Source: Phalacrocorax aristotelis
Taxonomy: Eukaryota > Chordata > Aves > Suliformes > Phalacrocoracidae
Assembly (NCBI RefSeq): GCF_949628215.1
Contig: NC_134278.1
Coordinates: 39,078,115-39,142,114, forward strand
Direction of reading: 5' to 3'
DNA: 64,000 bases
The position numbers were made by a program, and so were the translations under genes. How positions within the stretch are numbered: the stretch's first letter is position 1; the number at the start of each line of letters is the position of its first letter. Positions 24,640 through 37,800 of this stretch are shown here, piece after piece. Under the pieces are notes generated by a model. That model was not told where the DNA came from. It worked only from the letters and a program-made list of their open reading frames with translations, and did no database searches.

Positions 24640-25259
24640 CCTTTTTCCTTTTTTCTATTCCTGTCCTCTTTTAGGCAGGGAAGGCATTGATTAGTATTTT
24701 TTTTTTTAATCTAAGGTTGTATATTTTGTAGACCATAACTTGGACGTCAGTTTTAGGAGCAGAAGACTGGTGCCTTGCTTTAAAGGGCTCTGTGGTTATG
24801 TGACTTCCTCAGAGTTTGTGGACACAACGAAGGCTTTTTCACTGTGGCTTAGTAGGCTCCCTGGGAAAGCATATCAAGGAAATACTTGGATTAAGTATTC
24901 TGATGTTGTGCCTTCTGTTACAGGGGAGTTTCAAACATGGAAGAGAAACAGTATAGCTCCTCTCCAGAAGATAAGGGTCCCAATTCTACTCTAGTTTTTG
25001 TTTTCAAATAAGGGGTTTGCCTTACACCACTCATGCACGACCTGTATTGTTATACATAAATACAGTATGAAACTTGCATTTTTTTGTAAAGTGGATGTGA
25101 AGAAATGAGGAAAAGGCCCATATGAGGTGTTTAGAATGTGAGTTTGTTTCTGATAAACAAAGCCAAGCTCAGTACCAATCATCACGCAGGCCAAAGCCCC
25201 TCAAGGGGCAAGAAGATTCAAAATTTTAATTCCAGTGCCTCTGACAGGCACAGCTTGTG
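24640..25259. other. Short intergenic gap between RIPPLY2 and CYB5R4
   Basis: No gene or named repeat is seen. The 1.16 kb from the RIPPLY2 poly(A) region to the CYB5R4 start codon is short for this window, so the CYB5R4 promoter lies just downstream of RIPPLY2 transcription. Confidence 0.7.
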
Positions 25260-25720
25260 TACGCGCCGGACCCTCTCCTCGCCCGAGGGCTCGTGTGTGT
25301 GGCTGCGGGCTGGCCTGGCTCGGCGTCCCACCGGCACCCCCGGGGCCCTCGCCCCGTCACGCCTTCTCCAGGTGGGCCTGACACGGCCCGGCGGGAAGGA
25401 GCCGGTCTCCGCACACAGCCGCACCGCTTCTTCAAACCCTGGGCAGCGGCAGCAGCAACACCGCCCCTTACAATAACCTTCCGGGCCGAGCACCGTACCT
25501 GCTGCTGCGGGACCGGGACGTAAAAACAACTTTGGGCTGAGACGCAACGCGGCGCTCCCTCCTCAACACCCACCGGCGCTGCCCCGCAGTGGGACGCCGC
25601 GGTCCCCAGAGGGGTGTCTAGTTCTGGGCGGTTTCCACCGAGACGCCCCGAAGAGCGGCGGCCGGGCCGCTGCAGCCATGGCCCCTCAACCCCGCCCGGT
25701 CCCGGTCCCCGCCCGCCCCC

Positions 25721-25730
25721 GCGCCTGCGC
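25721..25730. promoter_or_regulatory. CYB5R4: NRF1-like site
   Basis: GCGCCTGCGC lies 64 bp upstream of the CYB5R4 start codon. It is close to the NRF1 palindrome (GCGCATGCGC), which is common at CpG-island promoters of redox and mitochondrial genes. Motif similarity only. Confidence 0.45.
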
Positions 25731-25793
25731 CCTGTGCCGGAGCGCTCCGCCCGCCCGCCCGGCGGGGCGCAGGCCGCGGCCCGCGCCGGCAGG

Positions 25794-25868
25794 ATGCTGA
25801 ACGTCCCGCCGCAGGCCTTCCCCGCGCCCGCCTCACAGCAGCGGGTGGCCGCGGGCAGCCGCGCCAAG
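25794..25868 (+). CDS. CYB5R4: CYB5R4 exon 1 (coding part)
   Basis: It encodes residues 1-25, [20 protein letters not shown] and on to AK, nearly the same as the human N terminus. It ends in phase 0 at GTAGGG. The ATG has A at -3. Confidence 0.95.
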
Positions 25869-28800
25869 GTAGGGACAGCTCGGTTGCCGCCGCCGCGGGG
25901 GTGGGCGGTCGATCGCGGCCGGCGCTGGGGCCTTCCCCGGCACCGCGGCCTGGGCGCCCTGTGGGCCGCTTGTGCTCCGGCCGCGGGGCCGCCGCTTAGG
26001 GTGGGGGTGCGGGTGCGAGTCGGGGCTCCGGTCCGGGGGGAGGTCAGCGGCTCTCCCGCTTCGTTTCGGCCGGCTGCGCGGCCTGGCCCCGCTCGGCGGA
26101 GCTGCTGTGGTTCGCCGGGCGCCCCCGGTTGGGGCCGGGGCAGGGTGGCCTCTGGTCCGGTTCCTCCGGAGGTCTCGTACTCCAGCAGCCGCCGAGGGGA
26201 GGCGGCGGCTGTGACAGGGCCCCCGGGCGAAGGGCTGGCCCGGCTGCCTCGCTGAAAACTCGTACTTCTGCTTTTAGAAGGCAGTGGTGGTAAGGGCTGC
26301 TTGCTCTGCCTTCCCAGGCTCGCGGGGTTCCTCCTGCGCAGAGGGGGTGTAGGCTTTTAGCCTGAAATTACGGCGCATAGCTTACCCTTCATGGGTCTCC
26401 ATGTTTAGAGTGGCTTTGGGGCACTTGGTGACTGCAGACCTCCCTTGGAAAGCAAACTCGTACTTAGACTAAAGTAGCATCGAGTGGTGTGGGCCTATGT
26501 GCCCTTTTGTCTTCTCGCTTCTGGCTTTGCTGTGGTTTTGTAAGACCCGTGATTCTTTAACCCTGCTCCCTACTGTTAGTTTGATCAAAGGGGTTGCTAG
26601 TCTGTGGTGCTGTTGAAAAGATGCTAGAAACCCTGAAGATTTTGCCCTGCTTTTCAGGCAGGCCATGGTAGGCTAGAAGACTTTGGCCCCAGTTTTCTCT
26701 GGGTGAGATTTCCAGTTGCTGTAGAGTTGCAGAAAGTCTTTATGAATGCTGCTAAGGTGAAATTTCCTATTTTGTCCTACCTGGCCATGATTTTAAAATC
26801 TCTCTTTGTTGCTCATAGGTTTGCAGGCCATAACTCAAATGATGCTGACAGAAACTTTCTACCATCATGGGAGGACTTGGTATCTGCATTTTGCTTTGGG
26901 AAGAGTCATCTAAATTTTTGTTGATGTTCAGTAATTCCCTTGCATGGGTTACTACACAGGGAGCATCCTTAAGCAGCCTTACTGCTGAGCAGGGGTCCCA
27001 AATATCAATGAAGAAAACAGGTTGCGTTATTTCTTGTTTTGTCCAAGTCCTCCTTAGGAGCTTAAAAAATCATATTGAATGGCTCTTTCTTCCTCTAGAG
27101 TTAATGATGTTTGTGTACTTGTTATTTTTCAGGTACCTTTAAAACCAGGAAGGAGTCTTATGGATTGGATTAGACTAACTAAAAGTGGGAAGGACTTGAC
27201 TGGTTTAAAAGGGAGGCTAATTGAAGTAACCGAAGATGAACTTGCTAAGCACAACAAAAAGGAGGACTGCTGGATATGCATAAGAGGTTGGTTGCTGTGT
27301 TGTTGCTTCTGCTTTTTTTTTTTTTGTCTAGCCCCTCTCTTTGTACTTAAAGAAGCAAATACAACAAAAGCCCCACCCCAAAACAAACTATGTGCTGTCT
27401 GTGATTATGCCAGGCGTAATCATGACGTAATAGGACACAACTTTGTTCAAGTTAGAGGTTTTATGTAACAGAGCTTTTCTTTGCTTTCAAGCCTTTCTTA
27501 AGAAGTCTTCCAGGTGGGCATATTTTATGCCTATTTTATGTTTGCATATGAAAATAACAAAAACGTTGTAAATGGTGCCTCAGACAACAACGGCTTAGCA
27601 AAAATAAGGTTTGAAAATGCTGATGTGTACTTACAGAATCACAGAGTGGTAGGGATTGGAAGGGACCTCTGGAAATCATCTTGTCCAACCTCCCTGCTTG
27701 AGCAGGCACACCTAGAGCAGGGGGCACAGGACTGTGTCCAGGCAGGTTTTGAATGTCTCCAGGGAAAGAGACTCCACAGCCTCTCTGGGCAGCCTGTGCC
27801 ACTGCTCTGGCACCCTCACAGGAAAGAATTTTTATCTCATGTTTAGGTGGAACTTCCTGTGTTCCAACTTGTGCCCATTGCCCCTTGTCCTGTCGCTGGG
27901 CACCACTGAAATGAGTCCAGTCTTGGAGACTTGGACTTTCCAAGTCCTCAGTCTTGGGGAGTTTATTATCCTTAGCAGCTGGGTATTTTTAGGGGTTGCT
28001 TTAAAGCATCTAGAGACATAAATATTAAAAATGTTACTCAAATCTGTAGAATGGTCTTTCAGAAGTGTGTAAGCCCACATATTACTTCATAAAATTTAGT
28101 AATGCAAATGGTAGTTGCCACACAGAGCAGTTGTAATCTGTATCTAGTAAAGAAAGATCTGTGGTAACTGAGCCATTCTATTTATGTTGTTATTTTTATG
28201 AAATTTTAACTCAAAATTTGAAAGTATTATATGTTATAAGTTAACAATGTGTGAAAGGTGGGTTGGAGCAATAGCCTTGGCTAGAAGGGTATTTTCTGTG
28301 CTGAAGATGAAGTTCCTAGTTGCTTTACAGAAAGGAGTAAAATGTTTACCTCTAGTTTAATTATTTAGAGGCTAAAATACATGAATATTGAGTTAAATTT
28401 GTTATGAGGTAACAGCACTTACTACTAAGATAGATTAAGAAGATCAGAGTAGCTATTGTGACCTTTCTGTAGGAAGAGTGCTTCATGTTAGTGGTAAAAG
28501 TTAATTCCTTTATGAGGGTGACTGTTTTCGTTGGGCATTAAAGGGGATGACAGTGAAAGTAAGGGTAAAGTGTCATTCAGTACTAGCTTTTGAACAAAAT
28601 AATAGGATTGTTAATGTTCTGTGTGCTGCTCTTGCACATACTAGCAAAACTATAGTGGGAAGGGAGCTGAAGAAGCCTTATTTATTGTGGAGGTCTGTTC
28701 TTTTTTTCCTCTCACAAAAAGGGGTACCTACTACTGCAGACAGAATCGCTGCTTAAAAACATTTCTGTTTTGTTTATAATCTCTCTTTCCCTCCCTTGAT

Positions 28801-31800
28801 TGTGTCTCTCAGGTTGGTTTTTACAAGAACTTCACCGTGCTGCTTCTGTATATGTGTTCAAATTTTCCCATCTTATACTCTTCTCTGTTCTAGAACTACT
28901 GATGAAAAAATGAGCATAACTGAGAGTCCTGGTAGATTATCTGTAGTCCTGATATGTGGACAGGTAGTAAAATAACACCATTGTGGAAAGGCTAAATTAA
29001 ATCTTTGTGTTGATAGTTCGACTAGCTCTATTTGAAAGAGCAGAAATTGATGAGAGAAATGTGAAGTAGAAGATTAGGAGCTAACTTTGTTCAGAGACCA
29101 GTATGGCGATCGTCAAAGAAAGCTGCCATATAGGCCATAAATATATAAAGTGGAATGTGAGAGGGGTTAAAAAAAGCGTGGGGGATATATATATGTGTGA
29201 GACTTCTTTTGCTCCTGCGAATTTGATGGTAAGTTGAACGTTTGGCTAATATTCAGGAGGTCCGAACTATGTAGGTATTTACTTATATTTTCTTGTGTGC
29301 AGTAATCAGTGCTGCACGCAAGATGGCATAGTGGGTACATCCATCAGAAGATCAGGTCGGTAAAATACGAAAAGGTTCTTCCTTTGTTGTCTGGGATGGT
29401 TGTTCTTACTAACTAGGATTGTCCCAAGTGTGTCTCCCCCTGGCCCAGTGCTGAATGCTTACATCTCCTTCTGAAGTAATTAATGTACACTTGTTAATGT
29501 GTTAAGAGTCTTACGAAAGCACTGGCACAGTTCAGCTTCTGGTAGCCTCCTGCTTTGATAATGATACATATCTTTCAATGTTCTGCTAAGTGGGCCTGCA
29601 ATAGTTCTCTAAGCAGCAATGTGTTGGTAGTTAAATGTGTTTATAGCTGAATTCTCCAGGCTCTAATTACTCTGGTTGCGTAGCAACAATAATTAGACTT
29701 AATCATTTCAGACCTACGAAGAAGCATTGTTTTATCTCCCTGGAAATGCTAAGAATAGTACTCATGTAGAAAGTATGCTGAGCCCTTTTGCTGGGACAAA
29801 TTTGGTACCAGGGTTGTACGCCTTTAACAAACATAGGCTATGTTTAGTTTTTTTATATTGCTGAATTTGAAGAATGGAAATTTTGTTGCTGACGCTAGCA
29901 CTTTTTCCTTATGGGACACAGTTCATTTCTGTAGGCATTTTATTCTGTAGATGATGGGTGGTAGGGAAACAACTATGACAACACGTAGGAGTAACTTAAT
30001 TGAAAGGGAGACTGAAAACAATTCTGTGTGCTAGCTGGCTTAATTTTATATTTCTGTTTAAGCCAGCCTCTGGTTCTTTTACATTGTGTTCAACTTCAAG
30101 AGTTTATTTTGTTAAAGTCTTAACCCTGCAGGTTTCTCCAGATGTTCACTGGGACAAGTGGTATGGCTTTCTAGGATTGGCCTCTCTATGTAATATGTCT
30201 TGTGCTCTATTGTGTAACTTAGGTTCAGTTTTTGGAAAGTTATACTGTTTGTTCTGATCATGTCTCTTCTTTGATGTTATGCTGTTTAATATGCACTAAC
30301 CTTTCAGCTCATTTTGGAGACAGGAGTGGCTGTAGTGGTTGTAGAAATGCTGCTCAAGTTTCTTTATTCCATTTTCTGCAGGATTTGTATATAATGTCAC
30401 ACCATACATGGAATATCATCCCGGTGGTGAGGATGAGCTAATGAAAGCAGCAGGAAGTGATGGTACAGATCTCTTTGATCAGGTGAGAACAACTGGCAGT
30501 GAATTACGCTTGCTCAACAAAATGTATTTTGAAAAATGTGTGTGTTCTGATTATTTTTAGGACATTCCAGTGGGAATGGTGATTTGAACTTTTTCAGGTC
30601 TAAGGAAGGGCAATAGGTTGCTGCTCAGAATGGGACTTATGTGCTGAAAGAGACATGTAGTTTAAACTTTGCACCAAAAACAATAATGAAAATGTGACTT
30701 TATGTTGTCAGAATGATGCTTCAATTTGACCATTTTATTAATTCAGTTTTTTAGCAGAAATAGCAATGAAGCTAGCAACAACTTGGGGTACCACGTTCTA
30801 ATAAATTAACTACAATGACTACCTGCTTTTGTTTGAGAGGCATTTTCTTCTCAGAACTTTCACTTTTTAAAAAATGCTTGTAGTATTCTTTTGTCTATTA
30901 ATTTGGCTGATTCAAAATCCTTCGTTTCTTTCCTTTATCTATATAAGAGGAAACTACAACTTGTGGATGGGATTCTTTATCTCGCCTCCTTACTTGTCCA
31001 GTTTAAAGTTCTTATTTTTAAATCTCTACATACCATTGAAATTTGTCATGTAGCACTTTGTTTTCTGTTATCTTCTTGTGCTATTATCCTCGATGCCCTA
31101 TCAGAATTAGCTTTTCTGCCATCTGTTTTCCTCTGCACGTTCTCCAGTTCTGGTCTGTAACGCAACTGCTTTTTCTTTACTTCGTCTGACGTTCTAAAAT
31201 AGGTAATTTCCAAATAATTCAGTGATAGTAAGACAAAATCGAACAGAAATACACCAATTGGTAGAAGTTTGTGTCTAAACTACTATTATTTAGCTTTGTT
31301 TCCCTCATCTGTTCTCCCTTCACTTGTATCTAGACAAGACCATTTACCCTTGTGGTAAAGACAAGGTCTTTATTCTGTTAATTACATAGCATATGTCATA
31401 AAAATGCTCTTCTGAAATATTTTCTGTAGCTCAAGGTTATGATGTTCAGGTACTGTAAAACATAAAATGAATAAATTAAAATATTGTCACTTTTTAATGG
31501 GCCTATTTTTTCATTCAATTACATGCTATCTGTAATAGAAGTAAAAATAAGTAGTGAAAAATTCAATAGAGTTCTGTGTTTAAAAAAAAAATCTAAATGA
31601 ATTACATTAGCCACTGTACAAAAATGAGCTTGTCTATTTCAGTGCATAGAATATTTCAGTGCATAGAATATTGTAGTAAGAATTACAAATTTTATGAAAA
31701 CCAATTTTGTTAATATAGGTTCATCGTTGGGTCAATTATGAATCGATGCTGAAAGAATGTCTTGTTGGGAGAATGGCTGTCAAGCCTATCGCTGCTCCAA

Positions 31801-34800
31801 AAGGTGAGGGTTTTAAGAATGAAATTTTTGTTATGCTTCATTCCAAAGTTGTCTGGAAATTATGAGGAATCCTGATATTTACAAGGAGAGTCTATATTCC
31901 TTCTTAGAGGTGAAGGCTGTTGCAGATATTCAGCCTTTTTACAGTAGATACCTGAAGATGAAACTATTTTATGCATGAAGACTTTTATAAGTAATGTACC
32001 GCTACATTTGTTTTTTTTTAATCACCAGAAAACAGATGTGTGTGTGTTATGTGTGTATGTATAAAGAAATAAATATTCCCCTCCCGCCCTGAGATCCCTC
32101 TTTCTTTTTCTGATCCCAGGGGACAAACTGTCATAGGCAGCCCTCTCAGTATAATAAAATAAAAGTCAGTAAGAAGTAAAAGTATTTTCAGTCTGATGAT
32201 TTCAGCACCAGACCTAGGTCTGGCAAGCTGCATATATATTGAGACATTTGAATACGCTTTATGGCCAGAACACTTTATTGGGTCCTTTAGTTTGAATTTA
32301 CTTGGAGAAAATTTTGCTGATACAACAGATTCCCCTAAGCCAGGGCACAAGAAGTATAGTATCTTGTCTTAAAATGCTGGTGATGGTTTTCGGTGACTTT
32401 AATCTTTGATATTTGTTTTGGTTTGTAGACCAGAGCACAAATTTCCCATACCTAGGAAGCAACCACTATTACTGAATATTGACCCCTAGCAAAACTGCAG
32501 AGAAAATAGGAAAGAATTAATGTTTGCACCTGTTTTTCTCAAATTCTGTGGCATCCTTTAGTTCACAAATCCAGTCATATCTTGTAGCTCTTCAACTTCT
32601 GACGAGGTGCACTGCATACCTGCTAAGCGCTTAGATCACATCGCTAAACAGTTAGGTTGAGTTTGTTCTGTACGTGAAGGGGAATGGTACTTTACACCTC
32701 TGTGTTGCTAGGTCAGCTAATTGCAGTGTGGAGCTTTTAGGGTAAATGCTGCAAAGCGTGAAGAAACCCTGACAGTGTAACTGCTTCATGGAGTTAAGGT
32801 GTTACAGATAAGTTACTGCCAGCTGAGTTAGAAATGTAAAAGTAAACCTGACTTTTGCTGATTTCGTTAATCCAACTTTCCTGCAACTGGAATTCCTGTC
32901 GCAGCCAGTCAGTAAAAAACAAACCTGTCTTTTACCCTGCCAGCTATGACAGTTCATTTCTGCTGTTTGCTTTTTCTTCTGCTTTCCCCTGTAGTAGGAC
33001 TGCTCTATCCGTTTTGCTATAGTAAAATTTGCAGGATAAATGTTGCCAGCTGTGTGAAAAAATGGTTCTGTTGCATGAGTCTCTTTTGGCCGTTTCAGGC
33101 TTGAAAAAAATGTAACTTTGTTAATTAAGAATAAAACAGATTAGACTGGATTGCTGAAATTATTAATTGTAAAATTCTGCAAGTTTACTTTGATTCCTGG
33201 TAGGCTAAGTATCCTCTTTTGAATAGTAAATTATCAAAAACGTGATTGACTGACTTCACTGTCAGCCAGTAATTCTTGTCTTGTGTCCTTCCAGAAGACC
33301 GTATTCAGCAAAGTTTGCATTTGAAAATTGAAGAATGAAGTACAGAGCTAAGATGCATGTTTTTGAATATAGGATTAAATAGGCCCATAAGTACAGAGGA
33401 AACAGTCCTTCAAATGATTGTATAAATTGCTTTCTTTTTGTGGCAGAGGGTTAGTGTTTGGCACTAGGGCGTGCATCAGTACTTGCTGTTTGGTACAGTC
33501 TCAATACAGTGCAAGTAAGGCAGGTGTAGGTTTGTTGGGGCACTGCTGGAATATTTCTGGTTGTTTAGCTTAGTTTTGTTTCCTGTATTCTGGTGTGGGT
33601 TTTGTGGTTTGGTTTTTGGGTGTTGTTTTGGTTTGGATTTTTTTTTTTTGAAGGTTGTACAATTATTTGCTCACTGTACTGTTTAAGGAAGCTGAAGCTT
33701 GTCCAAGCTCCAGGGTTTTTCCTTTTTTTAAGTAAGTAGAGTCTTTTTGCAGATGCCGATGATAATGTTTTAATAACTTGTCTTTTGGAAATGCTGCTTG
33801 ATGGTATGGTAGTGACTAATAAGAATTCCTGATGTGTCCCATCTGTGATGTAACAGAGCAGTGGAGCTGTGCACTGACATGTGTAGTGTTTGTACTTGCT
33901 GAGAAGGCTAGTGCAGCAACTACAGCAGTACCCAGGCATGTAGGAGATTATTTCAGTATCTCCCTCAGCAAACCTGTACAGCATTAAACTGCTTGCCTTC
34001 CTTTCAAGGTACTCAGCTGTAAACTTTAGCATGGACATTAGTTTGCTGTCTGGTATCTTTTAATACGGCTAATGTTTGTGATGTAACATAGGGACATATA
34101 ATAAAATGTGTCTTTCAGTAGTAACATAACTTGGGAGTCAAAATGCATATTGTGTTATTGTTAATTCAGTGAGATCAGGCTGAGCGCTGTGGTGTCATCC
34201 AAGGAAGAGAGGTAGGGCTGTGTCTTGGAAATGTCTCAAATTGTCCTAAAAATTGCAATGCCAGTTTTGGTACAGTGTGTTAAAATGCAGTGAAATGAGA
34301 GTAGACTTTTGTACGCAAAAAATTACCTTTAATCAGAAACGAATTTTTGTGAATGACTTGCCTATCCTGGCAGAAGGCTTGCAGTGGAGTATAACAGAAT
34401 ACACAGGCAAATACAGTCTCAATTAAAATTTTGGGTAAACTGTCCCATTCATCTTGTGAAGTGTTATGTTTTTACCTTATAGTGGCACATTGCGAAAGCC
34501 TCTGATAAAGGCAATTCTTGGTCAGCTCTGAAGTAATTTTGCAGTACTGTACGCTTGGTGCTTTGTTCCAGGAGCCCTTCCTTCACTTCTCTCACAGTGG
34601 CATTCTTCTTCTAACGCTGGCTGCTGTGGTGCAGAGCACTGGGAGGGATTCAGAAGAAAAAGGGAGAAATGTTCATGATTTGGCTTTCATAAAGGGGAGC
34701 AGGAAGAACACATTGTTTCCTCCCACTTCCCCAAACCTGGCTCCCATAAAAGAGAATATAAAATGGGCCTTCATATTGGGACATTCTGAGATATGCAATG

Positions 34801-37800
34801 TAGAGAAGGCAGATTGGGGCTTGTGTACATCCAGAGGACTAGCTTCCCCACAGATTTGCTATGAGCAGAAGGATACGTAGCTGAGAGGTGCAGTGCCTTT
34901 CCCCTTGAGTTGAGTCTCCTTCCCTGGAGACATTCAAAACCCGCCTGGTCGCGTTCCTGTGCCCCCTGCTCTAGGTGTGCCTGCTCAAGCAGGCGGGTTG
35001 GACAAGATGATCTCCAGAGGTCCCTTCCAACCCCTACCATTCTGCGATCCTGTGACATATGCATTAACATTGTGTAATTCAACTGCTTGGTCTTTATCTT
35101 TTTTTTTTCTGCTGGTATTTTTTTGTTTGTTTGGAGTAGTTGTAGCATACTGTAGATTTAATGAAAAACTCAGAAAACAACTTGTCAAAAAAACCCATTT
35201 GGCAGAAGGAGCTTATAGGAGGATTTTCCTGGGTTCTGCCAAGGATTTGGTTTAGATTACCAAGGGTTGGGTTGGTCAGATTCAGTGTCTACTCTGTGTT
35301 GTCATGAGACAAGTGTCATCAAAAGTCTGACAGATTTAGTGAGCTTCTTAGCTACAAAGCTTATCATTGCACAAGATAAATCTGTGATGTTTGTTTTGAA
35401 GTGCTAGTTCTTGCATTTCCTACCCTTTAGTGCTGTGCAACTTTGGTATTTTTAAGAGTGTTTCTTTAATTATACATAATCTTTTGGAATGGCAATCAGC
35501 GCTGTATTTATTTGTGACTTCGTGATATCTGAAGTGTCCTGGTCAATCTGTTAATGTTTTGGAAGGTTTATTTGGAGATCCTTACTTTAGCTTAATTCTT
35601 TAGCATGGTGTGTGCAAGTACTCTGCCGTAACTTCTTACTGTCCTGCTCGTTGTTTTTTCTTAATACTTGTAGAGATTTCTTCTACTCTATCTGAAGAGA
35701 AGAAACAGCTAAATGGTAAGTATTCTTCTGGAGCGAGGTTGGGGAGTAAGTCTTAAACTTATTTGAATATTACTGAATGAGCAGTGTTTATTCATACTTC
35801 TGTCTCTCTTTATATTTTAATCTGATGCTGAGGCTCTAGTGATCTGTGGAAATTACAGAAGGCAAAATCCTAATCTTAGGTATGGTGAATTCAAATTCAG
35901 TGTTTGAAAGTATTCCAGGACTGCAGTAGAGTACTATAGATTAGAGAGGTATAAGATGGACAAGCTTTCAGCTCAAGTCAGACAATATAGGTCACAAACT
36001 ATGGTGTGCTATGAAATCTGTGGCTACAAAATTGCCAGGCTTTTTGATTCTTCTCTGTATCAGAAAAGCTAGGTGGCCATGGGCCTGCAGTAGCAGAGAA
36101 AAAACACAATCTTGGGGAACACTTAAAATTAAGAGGTCTCTACTAAAACCTGGAAGGTCATCACTGGGAAACGAGTTGAAATGGAGGGGATTGAGCTGAT
36201 CACAGCATGACAGAACTACTTGAGATCTAACTGTGAGAATGACTGTAGCTCTAAGAGAAGCAAGTACAGTCTTACGAATGTATCAGGAGGTTGACAGTAG
36301 AGATTGTAGAGACAGAGGTTATCCTTGTAGAAATGAGAAAGCATTCAGGCCTCCACTGAGCCCTTCCTTGAGTGTAGCTTTGGTTGCTAGTGATCAAGAA
36401 CTAGGCATTTGATTTTGATGCTTTTAGGTAAACATTACAGACTGGTTAGTATAAGAGGCTTCCTAAAAGAACATGGCTTACGAAGTACATCAAATGAGGT
36501 GTGAATTGGGTGTGTTGGTGGAGCAAATAAGATGAACATTTGTGAAGGGAAGTAATACAATTTGAACTCAAGGCTGACCTGTTGGCATGAAAGGGGATGG
36601 GTGCAAATAGGTCATGGAAAAAGTCTAGACTGAAACTTTGGAAAAGAGGTCTAGAGTGTACAAATTTTGGAGTGGCAGAAACTTCGGGGTGTCTTAAGAT
36701 GAAGTCGGAGAAGTGATCAGGGTGGTGTCCTAGCAAGTCCAGGCACAGTGAGAAGATAACTTGTCCATGCTTTCTGTGGTGAATTTGAGTTCCCATTTGT
36801 TTCCTTCTTTCTCAGGCTGTCGTCCTTGCCCTCCCTTAATGTTATGTAAATGTAGTGTTTGACTTCTAAAGGGCAGTTTACCTTTTAGTATGCACAAACA
36901 TTGAACTACACAAAAAGTTATACATCCTATAAAAGCAAGCAAGACTGATTTTATTTGTTCCTGTTTTGCTCTATAGCCTTATGTTATGCTAAACTTTGAC
37001 AGGATCTGCTGCCTGACTTGTTCTTTTTTTTATTTTTCTTCAGCTGGAACCTGTTAATCTTACTTGGAAGGACAGGGAGAATTAGAAAACAAACTCTGCT
37101 TTACTCTGTCAGAATGATATTGCTAGCAGCTAGTAACCATTAAATACATCATAAATATCTTTTATTCAAGTAGAGGACTATTTTTAACCATCTATTTCAA
37201 CGTTCTTTTCCTCTTGGTTATTTTGGTTCATTAATTCCTTACTTTTTGTGCTTGTCTAGTTGTCCAGAGCTTTCCTGTGCCTCTTTCATGTTCACAGTGG
37301 ATTGGGTAAGGAGGAATAGGTGATACTACCTTTCTCTTCCTTCTTGCTTCCCCTCCTGCTCCTAGCAGTAACTTTTCTTGTCCAGATTATGTGACTTGTC
37401 AGGAGATATTGGAAATTATTCTAATGGTAGTTTCCAATGAAATTGCCAAAATACTGATGCTTGCTTGTTGTATTCAGTTTACCTGTTTGGCAAGACTTTT
37501 TCCAAAATAGGAGAGGTCAGTTCCTGAGGCTACCTCACATGAGGCTTTTCATATTCAGTTGTTGCATCCTGGTGCTTAGCTCTTGTAAATTTAAGTCAAA
37601 ATGAGTCTACAAATAGGCATCTCTGTCTGAAAGCAGGCAAGATAAGCCTATGGCATGGGCTCTGATTTGTTGGAAGTTGTTGGCACTACTTAAGACATAT
37701 TTGTCTTATCAATCTAAAATGTTTAAATAATGGTTGTATTCAGAGTGTGCTCAGATCAATCAACTTAAATGTATCCTTGATTTTTGTGAACATCAATTGT

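Larger units (their letters stand above)
25260..26260. promoter_or_regulatory. CYB5R4: CpG island promoter of CYB5R4
   Basis: This G+C- and CpG-rich kilobase surrounds exon 1. No TATA box is visible near the start codon. Several CCCGCC-type GC boxes lie at about 25,690-25,720. This is the usual broad promoter of a widely expressed gene. Confidence 0.88.

Noticed and set aside
25226-26255. 213-codon frames on both strands at the CYB5R4 CpG island
   Set aside because: Same compositional effect. Only the 25-codon exon 1 fits the known protein.
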